Shown: in pieces, positions 41,708 through 53,557 of the stretch | Numbering within the stretch: the stretch's first letter is position 1 | Layout: each line of letters starts with the position of its first letter | Assembly (NCBI GenBank): GCA_009829735.1 | Contig: CM020618.1 | Coordinates: 4,090,882-4,154,881 of the forward strand | Direction: 5' to 3' | Origin: Pyropia yezoensis | Lineage: Eukaryota; Rhodophyta; Bangiophyceae; Bangiales; Bangiaceae | Length of the DNA: 64,000 nucleotides | The notes under the pieces: model-generated | The model's database searches: none | Told to the model about the DNA's origin: nothing | What the model saw: only the letters and a program-made list of their open reading frames with translations | Program-made: the position numbers and the translations under genes

Positions 41708-43821
41708 AATGCTGCATACCGGTTCAGGAACCGAACATATCGAAGAATACAAAAAGCAACATATTCGACAAAGGAATGACACTCCCTTCATGACAGTTTC
41801 AAGCAGAACACAGAATATTCTTCTCAGAACTTGATTTATGACGTTTCAAGAAAACTGGTTGAACCGTTTTGCAAACTGTTCAAAGGTCATGAGGAAACAT
41901 GTTGACGAAAATGACCGGCGCACTTTCTTGTGATGTTTCAGAGAACTGTTCGGGGATATATATATGCAGGAAGACGGGGATTGCTCGGGAATCCAAGAAC
42001 TTGTGCTGGTGTATAACGCGCGATTTTTCAAGGCTTGCAAATACAGCTGACGCTGACAACCTCGAACAACATGTCTAGCCATGAAATGAACTCAACCAGG
42101 CTGTCTGCATTTTTAAAAAAAGCACTCTCTGGTCTTTCTTTTGAGGGGCGCTCAGGTTGGCTATCTACATTGGTGTCCCCGGCGCTTGCTGCCAACATGT
42201 TTTTGCTGTATTTTTGGTCGCGTTCACTATTCGCGAAGGTCGAACTGCTTGAGACCGGGGCGTTCAGATGACATCGCAGCTGTGTCTGCTGGCTGGCACT
42301 GAAACAACCGATCCCAGCGATTTTTTTTCTACTGTGTTCTCGGTCACTACGTAATCGTGGTGCACGTGACGTTACATTAGGCGATGTTCACTGTGGTGTT
42401 TGCTAGTGCATCGTGCGCTGTTCGCTTTATGTGGGACAGTTTCCGAGCCGCAAGAATCAATCGCTGTCATGCGTGAAGCTCGCCTTTAGGAAGCTAGAGG
42501 AGTAGCAGATGGCGTCAGCTCGTGGTTCTCGACAGCTTGGGTGGTGGCCCCCGGAGCCGCGACAGCCACCGCTCATGTCTCAGCAGCGGCGAGCCACGGC
42601 GGAGGGCACCCCTCTCCCCCATCGTCAAGGCCTCTCGGTGCCCGCTACCCTTAGTATGCACACTACATGCCCGACGGCGCATGGTGTGCCGCGCAGGCGT
42701 AAAGCGCTCCAACCAAAAAGAAACACTCGAATACAACATGTGCACTCCAATATAGTGAAGTACCACCCCAACGGGTATGCGTCCGGAGTGTGAAATTCGT
42801 CTCACGGATTGTGCCGACGGATCTAGTCCACTGCCGACCACCCATCGATGGGATCCGGAGACAGCCGTGGGATCAAGGGCGGTCCGGTGGCACACTCCGT
42901 CCAGCCGGTTGTGACCGATCTGGGATGGCTAACATCGCTTCATCATCCTTCCCGTAATACAAAGAGCTCCCTAGGTCACGCTCAGTGCAGCGGGCCTCCT
43001 CGCCGCAATCACGCTTCCTGCCCGCACTTCGCTCGTCTGTTCCGCACTTTTCCCTCTTTCCGGGTGCTACAAGGGGCTTCTACAATGAGTCCGCTCTTCA
43101 CAGTTAGTGCCAGAGACGGGAGGAGCGCGATTTCGCCATGCAAACGTTCACTGCTTCTCAAATTGTGGATGACAAAGCCGTGGAACCCAGCGACCTGGTG
43201 ACCCCGCTTCCGCGCCGCAGCACCTCCGAGCTGGACGCGAAACGATCGCGGCGAGCTCCGCGAACTAGCCGCGAGAACAGTAAGCGTTCTCCTAAGAACG
43301 TTCTCGTAGTCTCTCCTCGATAGTGTCGAAGATGGGAGAGCGTCAGATCCGCCACAGCATGTTGCTGTAAGGTTTGGAGCACGACCGATGAAGCGCTCGA
43401 CAAATCCCTTGGCTCGTCAGGACTTCCTGTCGCGTTTCATGCAAATTCAGGTCTATCACAACATCACTCGTCCCTCCGGAAATATGCGCTCTGATTTCAT
43501 GAAAAAACGCGACGTGTTTTTGTGCGAAGGAACTCTTGAGGACGAAGACTCCGAAGTCTGCTTGAATCGTGCTCATGGCGTTCCCAGGATCGCCACGATA
43601 GATTTTTAATGAACTTCTTCGCGACTGTTCCAATTCGGTTCATCTCAGCTTGTAGGTAGCATGTACAAGCGCTGTACAGTTCTCGATGAGCTCTTTCTAT
43701 TCATGCTATTTACTCCTCAACTCCTTGTCTTGGCTGTCTCCCACTGCAGGTTCTGTGCAGATGTAAGTGTCACCCGCGTCTCATCGGACATGAGAAGTGT
43801 GTGCTCTGACTCACGGTATTA

Positions 43822-44470
43822 GAGTGCGCGCCATCTACGTAATTCTGAGAATTTCTACACCAGCGGAGATCACGAGGGCTTTGGTTGAACACCTTGGATT
43901 TTACATTTCACACTTCGGGGGATCTTCAGCCAAGCGAATGTGTCTATTTCCACTACAACGACTAGATCGCATCGCGAGCGGTATTCATTCCGCTGCTGAT
44001 CGAGGGTACTCTGTTCCCGCGTAGTTCAGAGCTCAAAATTCTCTATGACACGCTTCTGCTGAAGATTGATCCTTCTATTGTATATATGTTGAATTTTGTA
44101 TTCTTCCTTCTTTGTGTTCGGAGTCCTCGAGTAGTTTGTAGCAGATTGTACTGTTTGCTGAAGAGGGAATGCACAGGAGGATATGTGGCGGCCTATTTTA
44201 GAAGACTCATTCCTCTCTTGAAGCCCGACCAGAGATACGGGCACCGGAAGATTGTCGGCTTTATAGTACCCGGGACCAGAGTAGCCTCCATCAAGAGCAA
44301 ACCGAATACCGGTTGTGATGCGATCTGGTCTCTGTGGGGAAGTTCGACACCCTCGCTCGACAAAAAAATCCAATATTGGGAGCGGCACAATGCAAGGCAT
44401 GCAATGAAAAGCGCCGTGGCCGCAGCTGGCGTACCAATTTGTAGACGGATGCGTATGGCGCGCACGCCAG
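43822..44470. mobile_element. Element with about 200-bp diverged inverted arms
   Basis: The plus-strand region from GTGCGCGCCAT (about 43824) to AGGGTACTCTGTTCCCG (about 44020) aligns with the minus strand of about 44465-44265 (GTGCGCGCCATACG to AGGCTACTCTGGTCCCG). The alignment includes a shared AGATCGCATC..GGTATTC block. Arms of about 200 bp flank a loop of about 240 bp. Such long inverted arms suggest a foldback or Mutator-like non-autonomous element; no target duplication was identified. Confidence 0.6.
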
Positions 44471-44544
44471 AACCGTGAATTCACCCATTGTCCTGGGAAG
44501 TAGCCTTCCTGAACCCTATAGTACGTGACACTTTTCTCATGTCC

Positions 44545-44690
44545 GTCGGAACGTACGTGACATTTATTTTTCTTCCACGGAAGCCCCAGTGAGAGACAGC
44601 CAAGGCAAGGAGGCGGAGAACAAAGAGCATGAGCAGACAGAGCTTGTCGAGGTGCATCGACTGTTATGAGAAAATGAAAAACTTGGTTGC
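44545..44690 (+). repeat. Dispersed repeat, copy 2
   Basis: Diverged direct copy of 38861-39005 (see that entry). It lies directly beside the inverted-arm element at 43822-44470. Confidence 0.55.
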
Positions 44691-45929
44691 GCAAAAAAAA
44701 TGAGTCTTCTATAGTAAACCGCCACATATCCCATTGGTCAAGAGGACCTGTGAAGCCCTGTAATGGTGGTCGGCCTGAGGTTCTTTTTTTTCTAGATCGG
44801 CCCAAACCGGGAGAAGCGATGTTCAAAATCATACTTCCCCGCGATTGCTGAGCACGCAGAGCTCCGACTGCGGCTGCCAGTCGTCTCTAGGATAAAATAA
44901 CTTGAGATGGAGAAAGCGAGGCCAAGTACGCTGTGAACTGACTTCGTCAGCAACAGGCAAGAGCGCTGAATACGAATGCTCTTCTTGAAGAGTAACAATC
45001 CATCTTCGCACGAGCCTCAGGTTGCGGGGCAGCTGAAGTTCCTGGGTTGGATGGCCTAGGTATTTATTCAAGAGTGCGCGTGCGAGTGAAGGGGGGTGCA
45101 AATAGGCTGTTCTCAACATGGCACATGTTAATGCATATACTGCACGAAATAATAAGCGCAGCAACACGTGCCCGGTCGTACACAAAGAAGTAGAAAAACT
45201 ACGGACACCATAGGTGCCCGCAGTCTCTGTCATAATGTCACTTCATCACTCGATACCTTTCTTGCACACGTTCGTGCTTGCCGTTCATCTTGAGTTAGTC
45301 CACTCGGCAAGCTTCGATCAAGTTGTAAAGACTCCCGTAATTGCAGGGAGGGGATTGTAGTTTTCACTCCGAGGACCGGCCACAGGATTGGAGGAGAGGT
45401 TCTTTCGTAACCATGTTACAAGCTATGTCATTAGAATACCTCATCATGTACGTTTTTGGGTAAATAAATATTTTACCCAATACGTTTTGGGCATATGCGT
45501 TCTCTTGCCTTTTAATAAGTGCCCGAACAACTTGCTGAGGCGTTTCTCATGTCGACGGTGGAACACCAAGTCGCGAGGGCGCGGTAAGCCCATAGTAGCT
45601 CGATCAACACATGCCATTCGATGCACAAGAACTTGCTTCCTGCAGTCTGGTGAGTACCCATGACCGAAGGCACAGCGTTTTCAACCGCTTCGCGGAAACT
45701 GAGATCGACCGGATTGGAATCGTATCGAGAAAATATCGATGATTTCTTGACGATGATTCATGAACCGCCACAGGAGCTTTCCTAAAAAGTCAAGTGGACA
45801 GTACCGTATCACTATCCGACCATGACAACATTCGCTGCTTGTTTCCTAGAAAACACGGTCAGGAAGTTCTCGATCGCTGCGAAGTACTTCAAGTCTTCTG
45901 AAGGTGCGAGAGATTTCGCGCGAAGCGCT

Positions 45930-46640
45930 GTTGGACCACGTGAATGTCCAAGATTGGGTCTTCAGATGCTACAGGGACCGGTCCTCAAATGGTTCCCGGG
46001 ATTCAATGGCGGAGCGCACGATGCTTCTGCCACCCACAGCGGCTGCTTTTGTCGTCAAGAATGATCTCAAGAACAGTTCCGAGAAGAGTTCTGAGAACAG
46101 ATCGCAGGCTCGCTGTATTTATCATGTGCTTGAAGTACTACGTTGTCCTTACGAGACACCCAGGTGACACAATGTAGCCCCCTTCAGTGCTGCGCAAGCG
46201 CTTCCCGTGCCTTTTTGACCAAGCTCTTAACACGCCATCTCAGGCGATTTTGCAGTGCGGCAGCACCTCAGTGGGTACAGAACTTCACACCTCGCCAACC
46301 TCCTCCAGCCCGAGCTCGCCCCGCCACCCCCAATGGCAGGCCGCTGTAAAAAGCCAAAAAAGTGAGCACTCCGCCGTTGCCAGCGGCGTCCGCGGCCATT
46401 CCGTCACCTGAGAGGGGGGGGCGCGTTGCGCGCGCTTCCCCTTCGCGATACCCGCCCCCCCGCTTCCCCGGATTGCTCGGACGCCGGCTCTCTGAGACCA
46501 CACGCCTCCTAAGCACTCATCATCCTTCCACCCCGTCCATCTATGTGACAGCGGGTGCTCGCGCTCTCAACAGGTTGGATGGGCGGGTGGAGGGGACAAC
46601 GACATCCATTTTCGCGGAGATCCCTCATCATGCTGGAGAG
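45930..46640 (+). repeat. Relic repeat family, copy A
   Basis: Shares ordered blocks with 47545-48670: TGCTTCTG, TTCTGAGAACAG.TCGCAG, GGTGACACAATGTAGCCCCC, TTGCCAGCGGCGTCCGCGGC, and CTCAACAGG.T.GATGGG followed by GG.GGAGGGGAC. The second half is more GC-rich than the flanks. No open protein is conserved between copies, so this is an interspersed repeat of unknown type. Confidence 0.7.
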
Positions 46641-47312
46641 TAACACCAAAATTCTAAGCTCACCATAATTGGTACGACACTCGCATCCATCCGATCGCAT
46701 CCATGCATTCGCATCCATCCCACATCCAAGGATCAAGACGCAAGCGCAGCCAGAGATCACCATCCCGCCTTCAATATTGAGCCTCCTGATCGTCATCAGA
46801 CTCTCAGAACTGTGCTCATGACTCATCCGCGAAACTTTGCGAAAATTTCCCGACAATTGCTCTGATCAGATGTTCGGGGATTCCGCCGAAGATTTCAAGG
46901 AGAGTTTCATGCTTGTCTAAGAAGTTGTTCTGGTCCGCTCCTATCTAGAGGACCGAAAGTGGACGTCGCTGGTCAATGGGGTGCCAGAGATGCTCTCAGA
47001 GCCGTTCCACGGCGCATTTGTAAACAAGTCGTGTGGGGGCGCATTGCGCGCGCATGGACCCAGCCTCAAAAGCCTCCAAAACTAGAGTACCGGATGATGT
47101 TGTGGTTGTCCGACGTTCAGGTTTGCCTGAGAAATGATTGTCTGCAGCCACGTGGCACGCTCTTAACGCATCAGTGTACTGCGAGCACTCGGTGGAAACT
47201 GGCATTGAGCAGTTTGAAATAATCTAAATTTCTTTGACATTCTTCGTGTCGATCTAAGGACTGTCAAAGGAGCTTTCCTGAGCTGTCATGGGGACGGCAC
47301 AATGACTTAATA

Positions 47313-47429
47313 TTGTGCGTCCCGTAAAAACCGGACGTGCACAGGTCGTGCAGTGTGGGTTTGATTGGTCCATTGGCCAATGTTTGACATGATCACGACA
47401 CGTGCACGTCCACGTTTTACGAGACGCAC
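47313..47429. mobile_element. Small TA-flanked MITE, possibly Tc1/mariner type
   Basis: Near-complete inverted repeats begin GTGCGTCCCGTAAAAACCGG at 47315 and GTGCGTCTCGTAAAACGTGG on the minus strand from 47429. The arms are about 40 bp each, with GGACGTGCAC conserved. The 117-bp element is bordered by TA on both sides (47311-47312 and 47430-47431), as expected for Tc1/mariner-type insertion. It has no coding capacity. Whether the mariner-like transposase relic at 52420-53234 belongs to the same family is unknown. Confidence 0.65.
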
Positions 47430-47544
47430 TATATCGCGAACCGATCACGACAGCGTTGGCAACTATTTTCCTTCGTAGTAAAGAATTATATTCTGGAGCG
47501 TTGCGGAAATGTTTTTGGGGGTCGCAAAGGACACTTTAAGGTAC

Positions 47545-48670
47545 GCTGCTGGACCTCGGAAATGTCAAGAAACGGTTTCTGAGATGCTTTAGCGTTTAGT
47601 CGTTGATTGCTTTCCACGATGGCGGCCGCAGATCCTGTGCTGCTTCTGTCACTCGTAGTCTCTGTTACTGTCGTCAAAAACCGTCTCAGAACAGTTCTGA
47701 GAATAGTTCTGAGAACAGGTCGCAGCCTCACTGTATTAAAGTTGTACTTGAGGTACTACGTCGTCCATACGACCCATCCAGGTGACACAATGTAGCCCCC
47801 TTCCGTACGTGCGCGAGCGCTGCACGCGCCTTCCCGGTCCAGATCTGTGCGCTATCTCAGAACATGACCTTGCGGGATTAGAAAAGTGTCAGTGCATGCA
47901 CAAAACACATGCACTAAATCCGTGCATGCACGCCCGAGACACACTGTCTTGACGATGGACACGTCGAAGACGAACGACGACGGTGTTTGAACTGCTCACA
48001 ATGGGCTACTTCTTGATTGCACATCTCTCCATGCATCGTTTCGGTGCACACGGCGTGTTCGGGTGCGATCGGGAAAGCACACTGCAATTCTAACTTCATG
48101 GGATGCATCTCTGGAACTCTTTTTTTACGTACAAGCGTCTTTGTACATTCTTGTGTCCGAGAGGCCGCATTCGGCGGGTGTCCCGAGCACGCCTCGGCTT
48201 GTGACCAACGGGAGAGCTCCCTGCCCTTGTCTTCTGTCTGATACACATGTGAGCTCTTCCGTCAAGACATGCTCTCAGGCGAATGTACAGTGCGGCTGCA
48301 CGTTAGTAGGCACCGGGCTTTATACGTCGCCGAGCCTCCCCGACGCCGGCACCCGCCGCCACTCCCAACGGCAATTCACCGTATTTCGCCTAAAAGCATG
48401 CACTCGGTTGTTGCCAGCGGCGTCCGCGGCCCCTACAACCCGTGGGTGGCCGCAAGGGGGCCTTGAGCGCGCGTCCCCCTCATGCTACTCGCTCCCCCTC
48501 TTCTACCGAGTGCTTACGCCGCCGGCTACCTGCCACCACGCGGCTCCTGTCCCCCAGTCCCCCTTTCTCTCCGGCCTTTTGTCTGCTGGCGCTCGCGATC
48601 TCAACAGGGTAGATGGGTGGGCGGAGGGGACAGTGACGTTCATCTTCGCGGCGATCCCAACCATGCACGT
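47545..48670 (+). repeat. Relic repeat family, copy B
   Basis: Direct copy of the family at 45930-46640, with an extra segment of about 400 bp (47850-48280) not present in copy A. Confidence 0.7.
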
Positions 48671-49882
48671 TTATTACATAAATAAAATCAACGCTCAGCA
48701 CAGTTGGTACAGGGCTCACTTCCTCATCTACGCAGATTTGCAGATCGTCGCAAGCCCAAGGATAGAAGCATCTCGACAACCGTATGTAACAAGTTCGTCT
48801 CGCCTGTCGTCGATCCTGATTGTCAACGCCGTGGGCGAGGCAAGCAAAAGTCGTAGAGCGTCGTTGACAATTAGTGATGATGCATTTCTTGCTCTTAAAC
48901 ATTCTAAACAACACGACCAATGTTGCTGCAGGAATCTTTGAAGTTTCCAACATGTTTTTTTGGTCACGTTGGCACACTGTGCGGAGAAGTCTCGGACACC
49001 GATTTGGCAGGACTGTCTTCAGAAGATTCCCAAAACCCGTAACCAACAAAGTCTCAGAACTGTTGGAAGACCTGTTCGGAGAACCGTTCCGGGAAACTCA
49101 TTTGACAATTGATGTCAGCACATTCTTAAGGCGACGAACCAACGGTTCAAGAAGCGGTTCATGAATCTCGAAAACTGGTTCATTGTACTCCTACGGGTGC
49201 TGCGGCAACGACAAAAAATGCAACCTCCATGATAAAGCTGAGAGAGCTCTGAAGAGGCGCATGCTGTTGTGCCCAAAGTGCCTACAGACCCATGCGTGAC
49301 TTTCTGACATCATTCATATCGACTCGTGCACTCTTTCTTTTTTCCATTTTTTGTGCCCCAAACTTTCACGCATGCAGAATGTGACCTTTTCGCGCGAAGA
49401 AGTTGCAGACAGCTCTCACCCTGTCCCAGTGAGACCCAAGAGATGTCTGAGCAGCCCTCAAATAATGGACCCACTTCATCGGCTACAGCCAAGACGCGGT
49501 CGAAGATGAACCTGATAAGCAGTGTTGAAAATGCGCGTCCGTTAAGATGGACCTTGGCCACTTGCCTTACAAAATCATACAGACCTTCGTGAGATAGCCA
49601 GAAGCCGATTTGTGAGCTTGCCTAAAATGGGCTTGCACGCGCAGCAAAATCGTCTTGACACATTCAGCACCACGCTGCTCTCCCCTCATTCCCTTTCTTA
49701 TAGTGTTTGATGCTCAGTGTTCTCGGCCCTCGCCAAGATTTGTCACAGGTACAAGGTCAAGAAAAGTGGTTGACATTTTTGTGCGTTCTTCATATAGTTA
49801 CCGGACCAAACAACCCGTTGTATCTTCAACGATATTCTAGGAAGCACACGTCACATTGTGTCCAATCAGCGCAAGTCTCCGT

Positions 49883-51009
49883 CATTAGGAAGTTTTGGCA
49901 TGTAATCCGACGGTCGCTTCGACGGTCTTTCGACGGTATATCTTGCCGCTTTGTGGAGATACCGTCGAGATATAGGATCGCACGACAGTTCCCGACGGTA
50001 TTTGGCAAATGTACAGCTGGCGGGTCGGCGTTCATCCTGTACAAATCCTGTACATTCACGCCACGTTTCGCTCTCTGACGACTCTCTGGGGACGCCCCTT
50101 ACAGCCGAGATTTGGACTCATGAACACGGATCGGACTGTACATACATGTTCAGGGGAAAATTGGTGCGCACGCGACTCTCACTCGGTTCTGGGGTCCTGC
50201 TGCCCCTTGTCAAGGTAGAACCACCATGGCGGGCACGTTTTCCATGCTTTCGTCCGAGATAGACGTGAACCTAGCAATGGGCACCCGCCTTCACAACGGC
50301 CTCGCAACAGGCGGCGTCAACTTCTCCTGCTGAACCGGCTTCTCGTGAAGCATGACACTTGCCACAGGAGGGGGCACCCCCTCCACGACGAAGTTGACCA
50401 CAGAAAGGCACAGCCCTCCCCAATCCACACTCGTTTCCTCTAGCACACAGCAAATACGTACACGCTCACCGCCACTGCCTTCCCCTTTATTCGATACAGC
50501 TGCCCACCGTCCACTCACACCCATGCAACACCCAACCCGCAACGCGCAGCTGTACGTGTGCAGATTCCGGGAGCATTGCCTTTCTTCTTCATTCCTCATC
50601 GTCGACGCTTGCGTGACAAATGTAGCCGACGGCGGCACGGCTGGCAAGGCTGGGGACGGCAACGCCACGGATGCAGTCGCGGCCACAACCGCGGCCACGG
50701 CCGCCGCCACCACCGCCGCCGCAGCAGCCACGGACCCGGACGCCGCGGTTCCACTACAATCGACATCGCTGCCATGAGACGCCAGGCGTTGCCATTGGCG
50801 CACGCGGCTCCTGCTCAGTTCTGGAGTACATAGCTGCTAATTGTATGTACAGTTCATACGTACAGTCATGGGACGACAGTAGTTTTACATGCCAAAAACA
50901 CCGAGATCCCACGACTGTCTGGAATATCCAGTCGCCCTCCTACTGTCCAAACACCGTCAAGAGACCGTCGAAAGCGACCGTCGGATTACATGCCAGAATT
51001 CCCCATTGT
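49883..51009. mobile_element. 1.1-kb element with TGGCATGTAATCC inverted ends
   Basis: TGGCATGTAATCCGACGGTC at 49896 is matched by its inverse ending at 50995. The arms continue with repeated CGACGGT motifs and diverge slowly, and similarity reaches outward to about 49883 and 51009. Inside is a minus-strand frame of about 170 codons (50291-50803) with an Ala/Val-rich start and a C-terminal VDWGGLCLSVVNFVVEGVPP, which I do not recognise. No clean target duplication was found. Likely a non-autonomous DNA transposon. Confidence 0.65.
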
Positions 51010-52419
51010 GCAAAAATGATCGCTCCTTCTTTTGTCTCGCGATTGCTCCACCCTCGGAGCCCTTCTTCCCTTTCGCACGTACCATCCACAGGAAAATGAT
51101 GTATGTGAGATAGACACTCCCAGGAAGCGATAAGGCGCCACACGTCGCCTACCAGTCCTCCTCAACGGTGAAAGCACTCTTTTCTGCTGACCGCGAGTGG
51201 CTCGGCTGGAACAACCGTCCTCACTCTTATGTGAGCCGCAGATGACGTCAACACCAGCCGCGTCAAGAACGTTGGCCTCAGGGTCCGAGAGCGGTGCATG
51301 TACAGGCAGTTAAAAGCAGGAGGCACAAGTTCGCGTTAGAAGCAGCTCTTCACAAGGAGAGACAGAGTGAGTCGCTTTCGTGAGAGCCTCACGTCCGAGC
51401 ATCGCATCAGGAACACCACTGCAAAGTCGTATGCCAGTACGAACTCAACCCGCCTGACTCCAAAGTCGCTTCTCGCTTTTTAAGGCCTTCTCAAGTAAGA
51501 GGCTCGCGAGAAAGTACGAACGTCGTCCCGTTGCCCCAGACTTCTGTCGAAATGAGACGAGATCACCGCAACTGACAACTCTCGTCGGGGCGTACTCGGC
51601 GGCTTGCCTAACTCGGAAATGTTCAGAGAGAACTAAAATGGCGTTTCTGTTGTCTATATATATACATTCATATGTACAGAAAACAATGTATACATATAAA
51701 TCTATACCTATGTATCCATGTGGCGGCTTATCTACAGAAGCTTCGTTTGGAATATTTTAATGTATCTTGCTCTCCAAACGTCAGAGCTCAGTCATGCTCT
51801 TGTGCTCGAGAACCCGTATTTCTCGCGGCACAGGCGCCTGTCCAGGCAAGGCGACGCCACAGCCTATCAGAACAGAATGTTGTTTTGTGTGGGCAACTTG
51901 TACCCTCGCGCTTGCTTGGCGCCGTCTCAATCTCGGCCACATTGTTCGACCAGCAACGAACATAAGCCATAATATGGGTCAGCTGTGGGGCTTGCAAACC
52001 CGCACAAAAGGTACATTCCATACAGCTAGTCGCTGCGGAAATGTTTTTCGTTCAGCTGCATCTGATCACCTACGGCCAAACATTCGTCAGCATGACCCGC
52101 AACGTTCCTGGAGCCAGTGTCAAAAAAACCCGGACCCAAGACGATGTTGTTGCGCGGAGCGCTTGCTCACAGGGCAAAGCGGGGACCTCGGGCCTCTCAG
52201 GTGCGATCATGTTGCGCCAGTCGGGAACGAAAGCAGTTCGACATCAAATTGGCGGATTCTGATCTGAGCCGAACGGGAGTTACATGATAAAAAGCTCCAT
52301 TACATCAGGAGTTGATCCATGGCCGTAGCGTTAACTACGTACTCCTGCTGCATCAGAACGTGACAGCCAGTCATAATCTAGTCGTTGTGATATTTGGCTC
52401 CGCCGCACGTGTGCTCCTC

Positions 52420-53234
52420 GCCGTCGCCTTAGAGACAGCACGGCAGCGGCTCAAACTGCTTCACTCCGAGAATATCGACCAGCTGTGAGACCGCCTTTTG
52501 TGGAGTGATCGCAAACAGCTGTCGGCCGTAGGGGCCTAGGCCATCAGCTCCGCCTCTGTCTTGCTCGTGCGCCACGGCCCCTCCCATTCGCCAGGAAAAC
52601 CATGATGTGCCACCAGCCAATCAGCGAGCTCGGCTTCCTTCATTTTCGTCGTCGCGGGACGTAATTACAGATTGCGGAACCAGTGGAAGGGAGCGCGGTC
52701 AACGACGAGAACTTGGCATGAGGGTGAGATAGAACAAGGGTTCAGGCGCAATAGGGGGCCCCGATTCTTGGGGAAGACATCCTTCTTAAGTCACTCCAGC
52801 CAGCTTTGAGAGTTCATTTCGTTGTGGCAGTCCCCAGTGTTAGACTTGGCAATGAAAATGGGCCTCGCACCGTGCAGAAGCCCCGCGTTCCGCGAGCGAA
52901 CGCAGGCGATGATGATTCGGCCCCCAGACCCTGACGGAACCTTCAGCCTTGAATTCAGCATCTCGTCATTCCAGCATTGATAAAATGACATGATATCATT
53001 CACACAAGTCTCATCAGTGCAGAACAACGTGCGGCCAGCGCGGTGGTACTCACGCACGGCGGCAATGTATTCTTTGCGCTGGGATTTGATGGCCGATTTT
53101 TCGCGCGTCACGTCGTAGTGGTTGAGCCCACATGCGAAATGAAGCACAGATTGGCGCATGGCGCGGAAGAACGTGGTGCGGGTCCAGGTATTTGTGGGGG
53201 GGGCTGTGGTATAAAACTCGATCCTCTCAGACAC
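52420..53234 (-). pseudogene. Tc1/mariner-like (DDE) transposase relic
   Basis: The minus-strand frame from 53234 carries HTH-like sequence, then GRTLFCTDETCVND with the first catalytic Asp, SGSGGRIIIACVRSRNAG and DCHNEMNSQSWLE. A TGA stop follows where the family has Trp. In the same frame come LKKDVFPKN, VLVVDRAPFHWF (second catalytic Asp; usually VxDNAPYH) and, after a TAA stop, KMKEAELADWLVAHHG, WRTSKTEAEL. The order matches the DDE endonuclease domain of Tc1/mariner/IS630-type proteins (PF13358-like). At least two in-frame stops and no ATG at the upstream limit show that it is dead. A full protein would be about 350-450 aa. Confidence 0.82.
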
Positions 53235-53557
53235 GTGTCAATATCCCTCGGGGGAGAAGGACAGGTAACACAGAACGGGGAACTACGAGAGTGGTATGCC
53301 TGTCGCCTCACGTGCCTGCTGGCAGAGCGAACAGAGACGCACGGTAGTGCACACGGGGAAGAGGAAAGCAAACGCGCAGTTGTCCTTTTCCCTGAGGGCG
53401 CGGGCCAAGGGCGCCTCGCTGTCCCTCTTAACGTGCATCTGGGGGAGCCTCGGCACGTTGGCCAGGTAGCCCCCCCCCTACCCCCGAGTGGCCCCGACCC
53501 GAGTCTAACCTCGTCAGGTCGGGGGCCACTATCACTACTAGTTCTATTCCCCCCTTA

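Noticed and set aside
45453-45483. TTGGGTAAA...TTTACCCAA hairpin
   Set aside because: A short 9-bp palindrome in AT-rich DNA without matching outer ends or target duplication; not enough to call an element or a terminator.
46075-47735. Heat-shock-element-like GTTCTGAGAACAG arrays
   Set aside because: The GAA/TTC blocks are spaced by three bases, not the two required for a heat-shock element, and they lie in a relic repeat, not before a gene.
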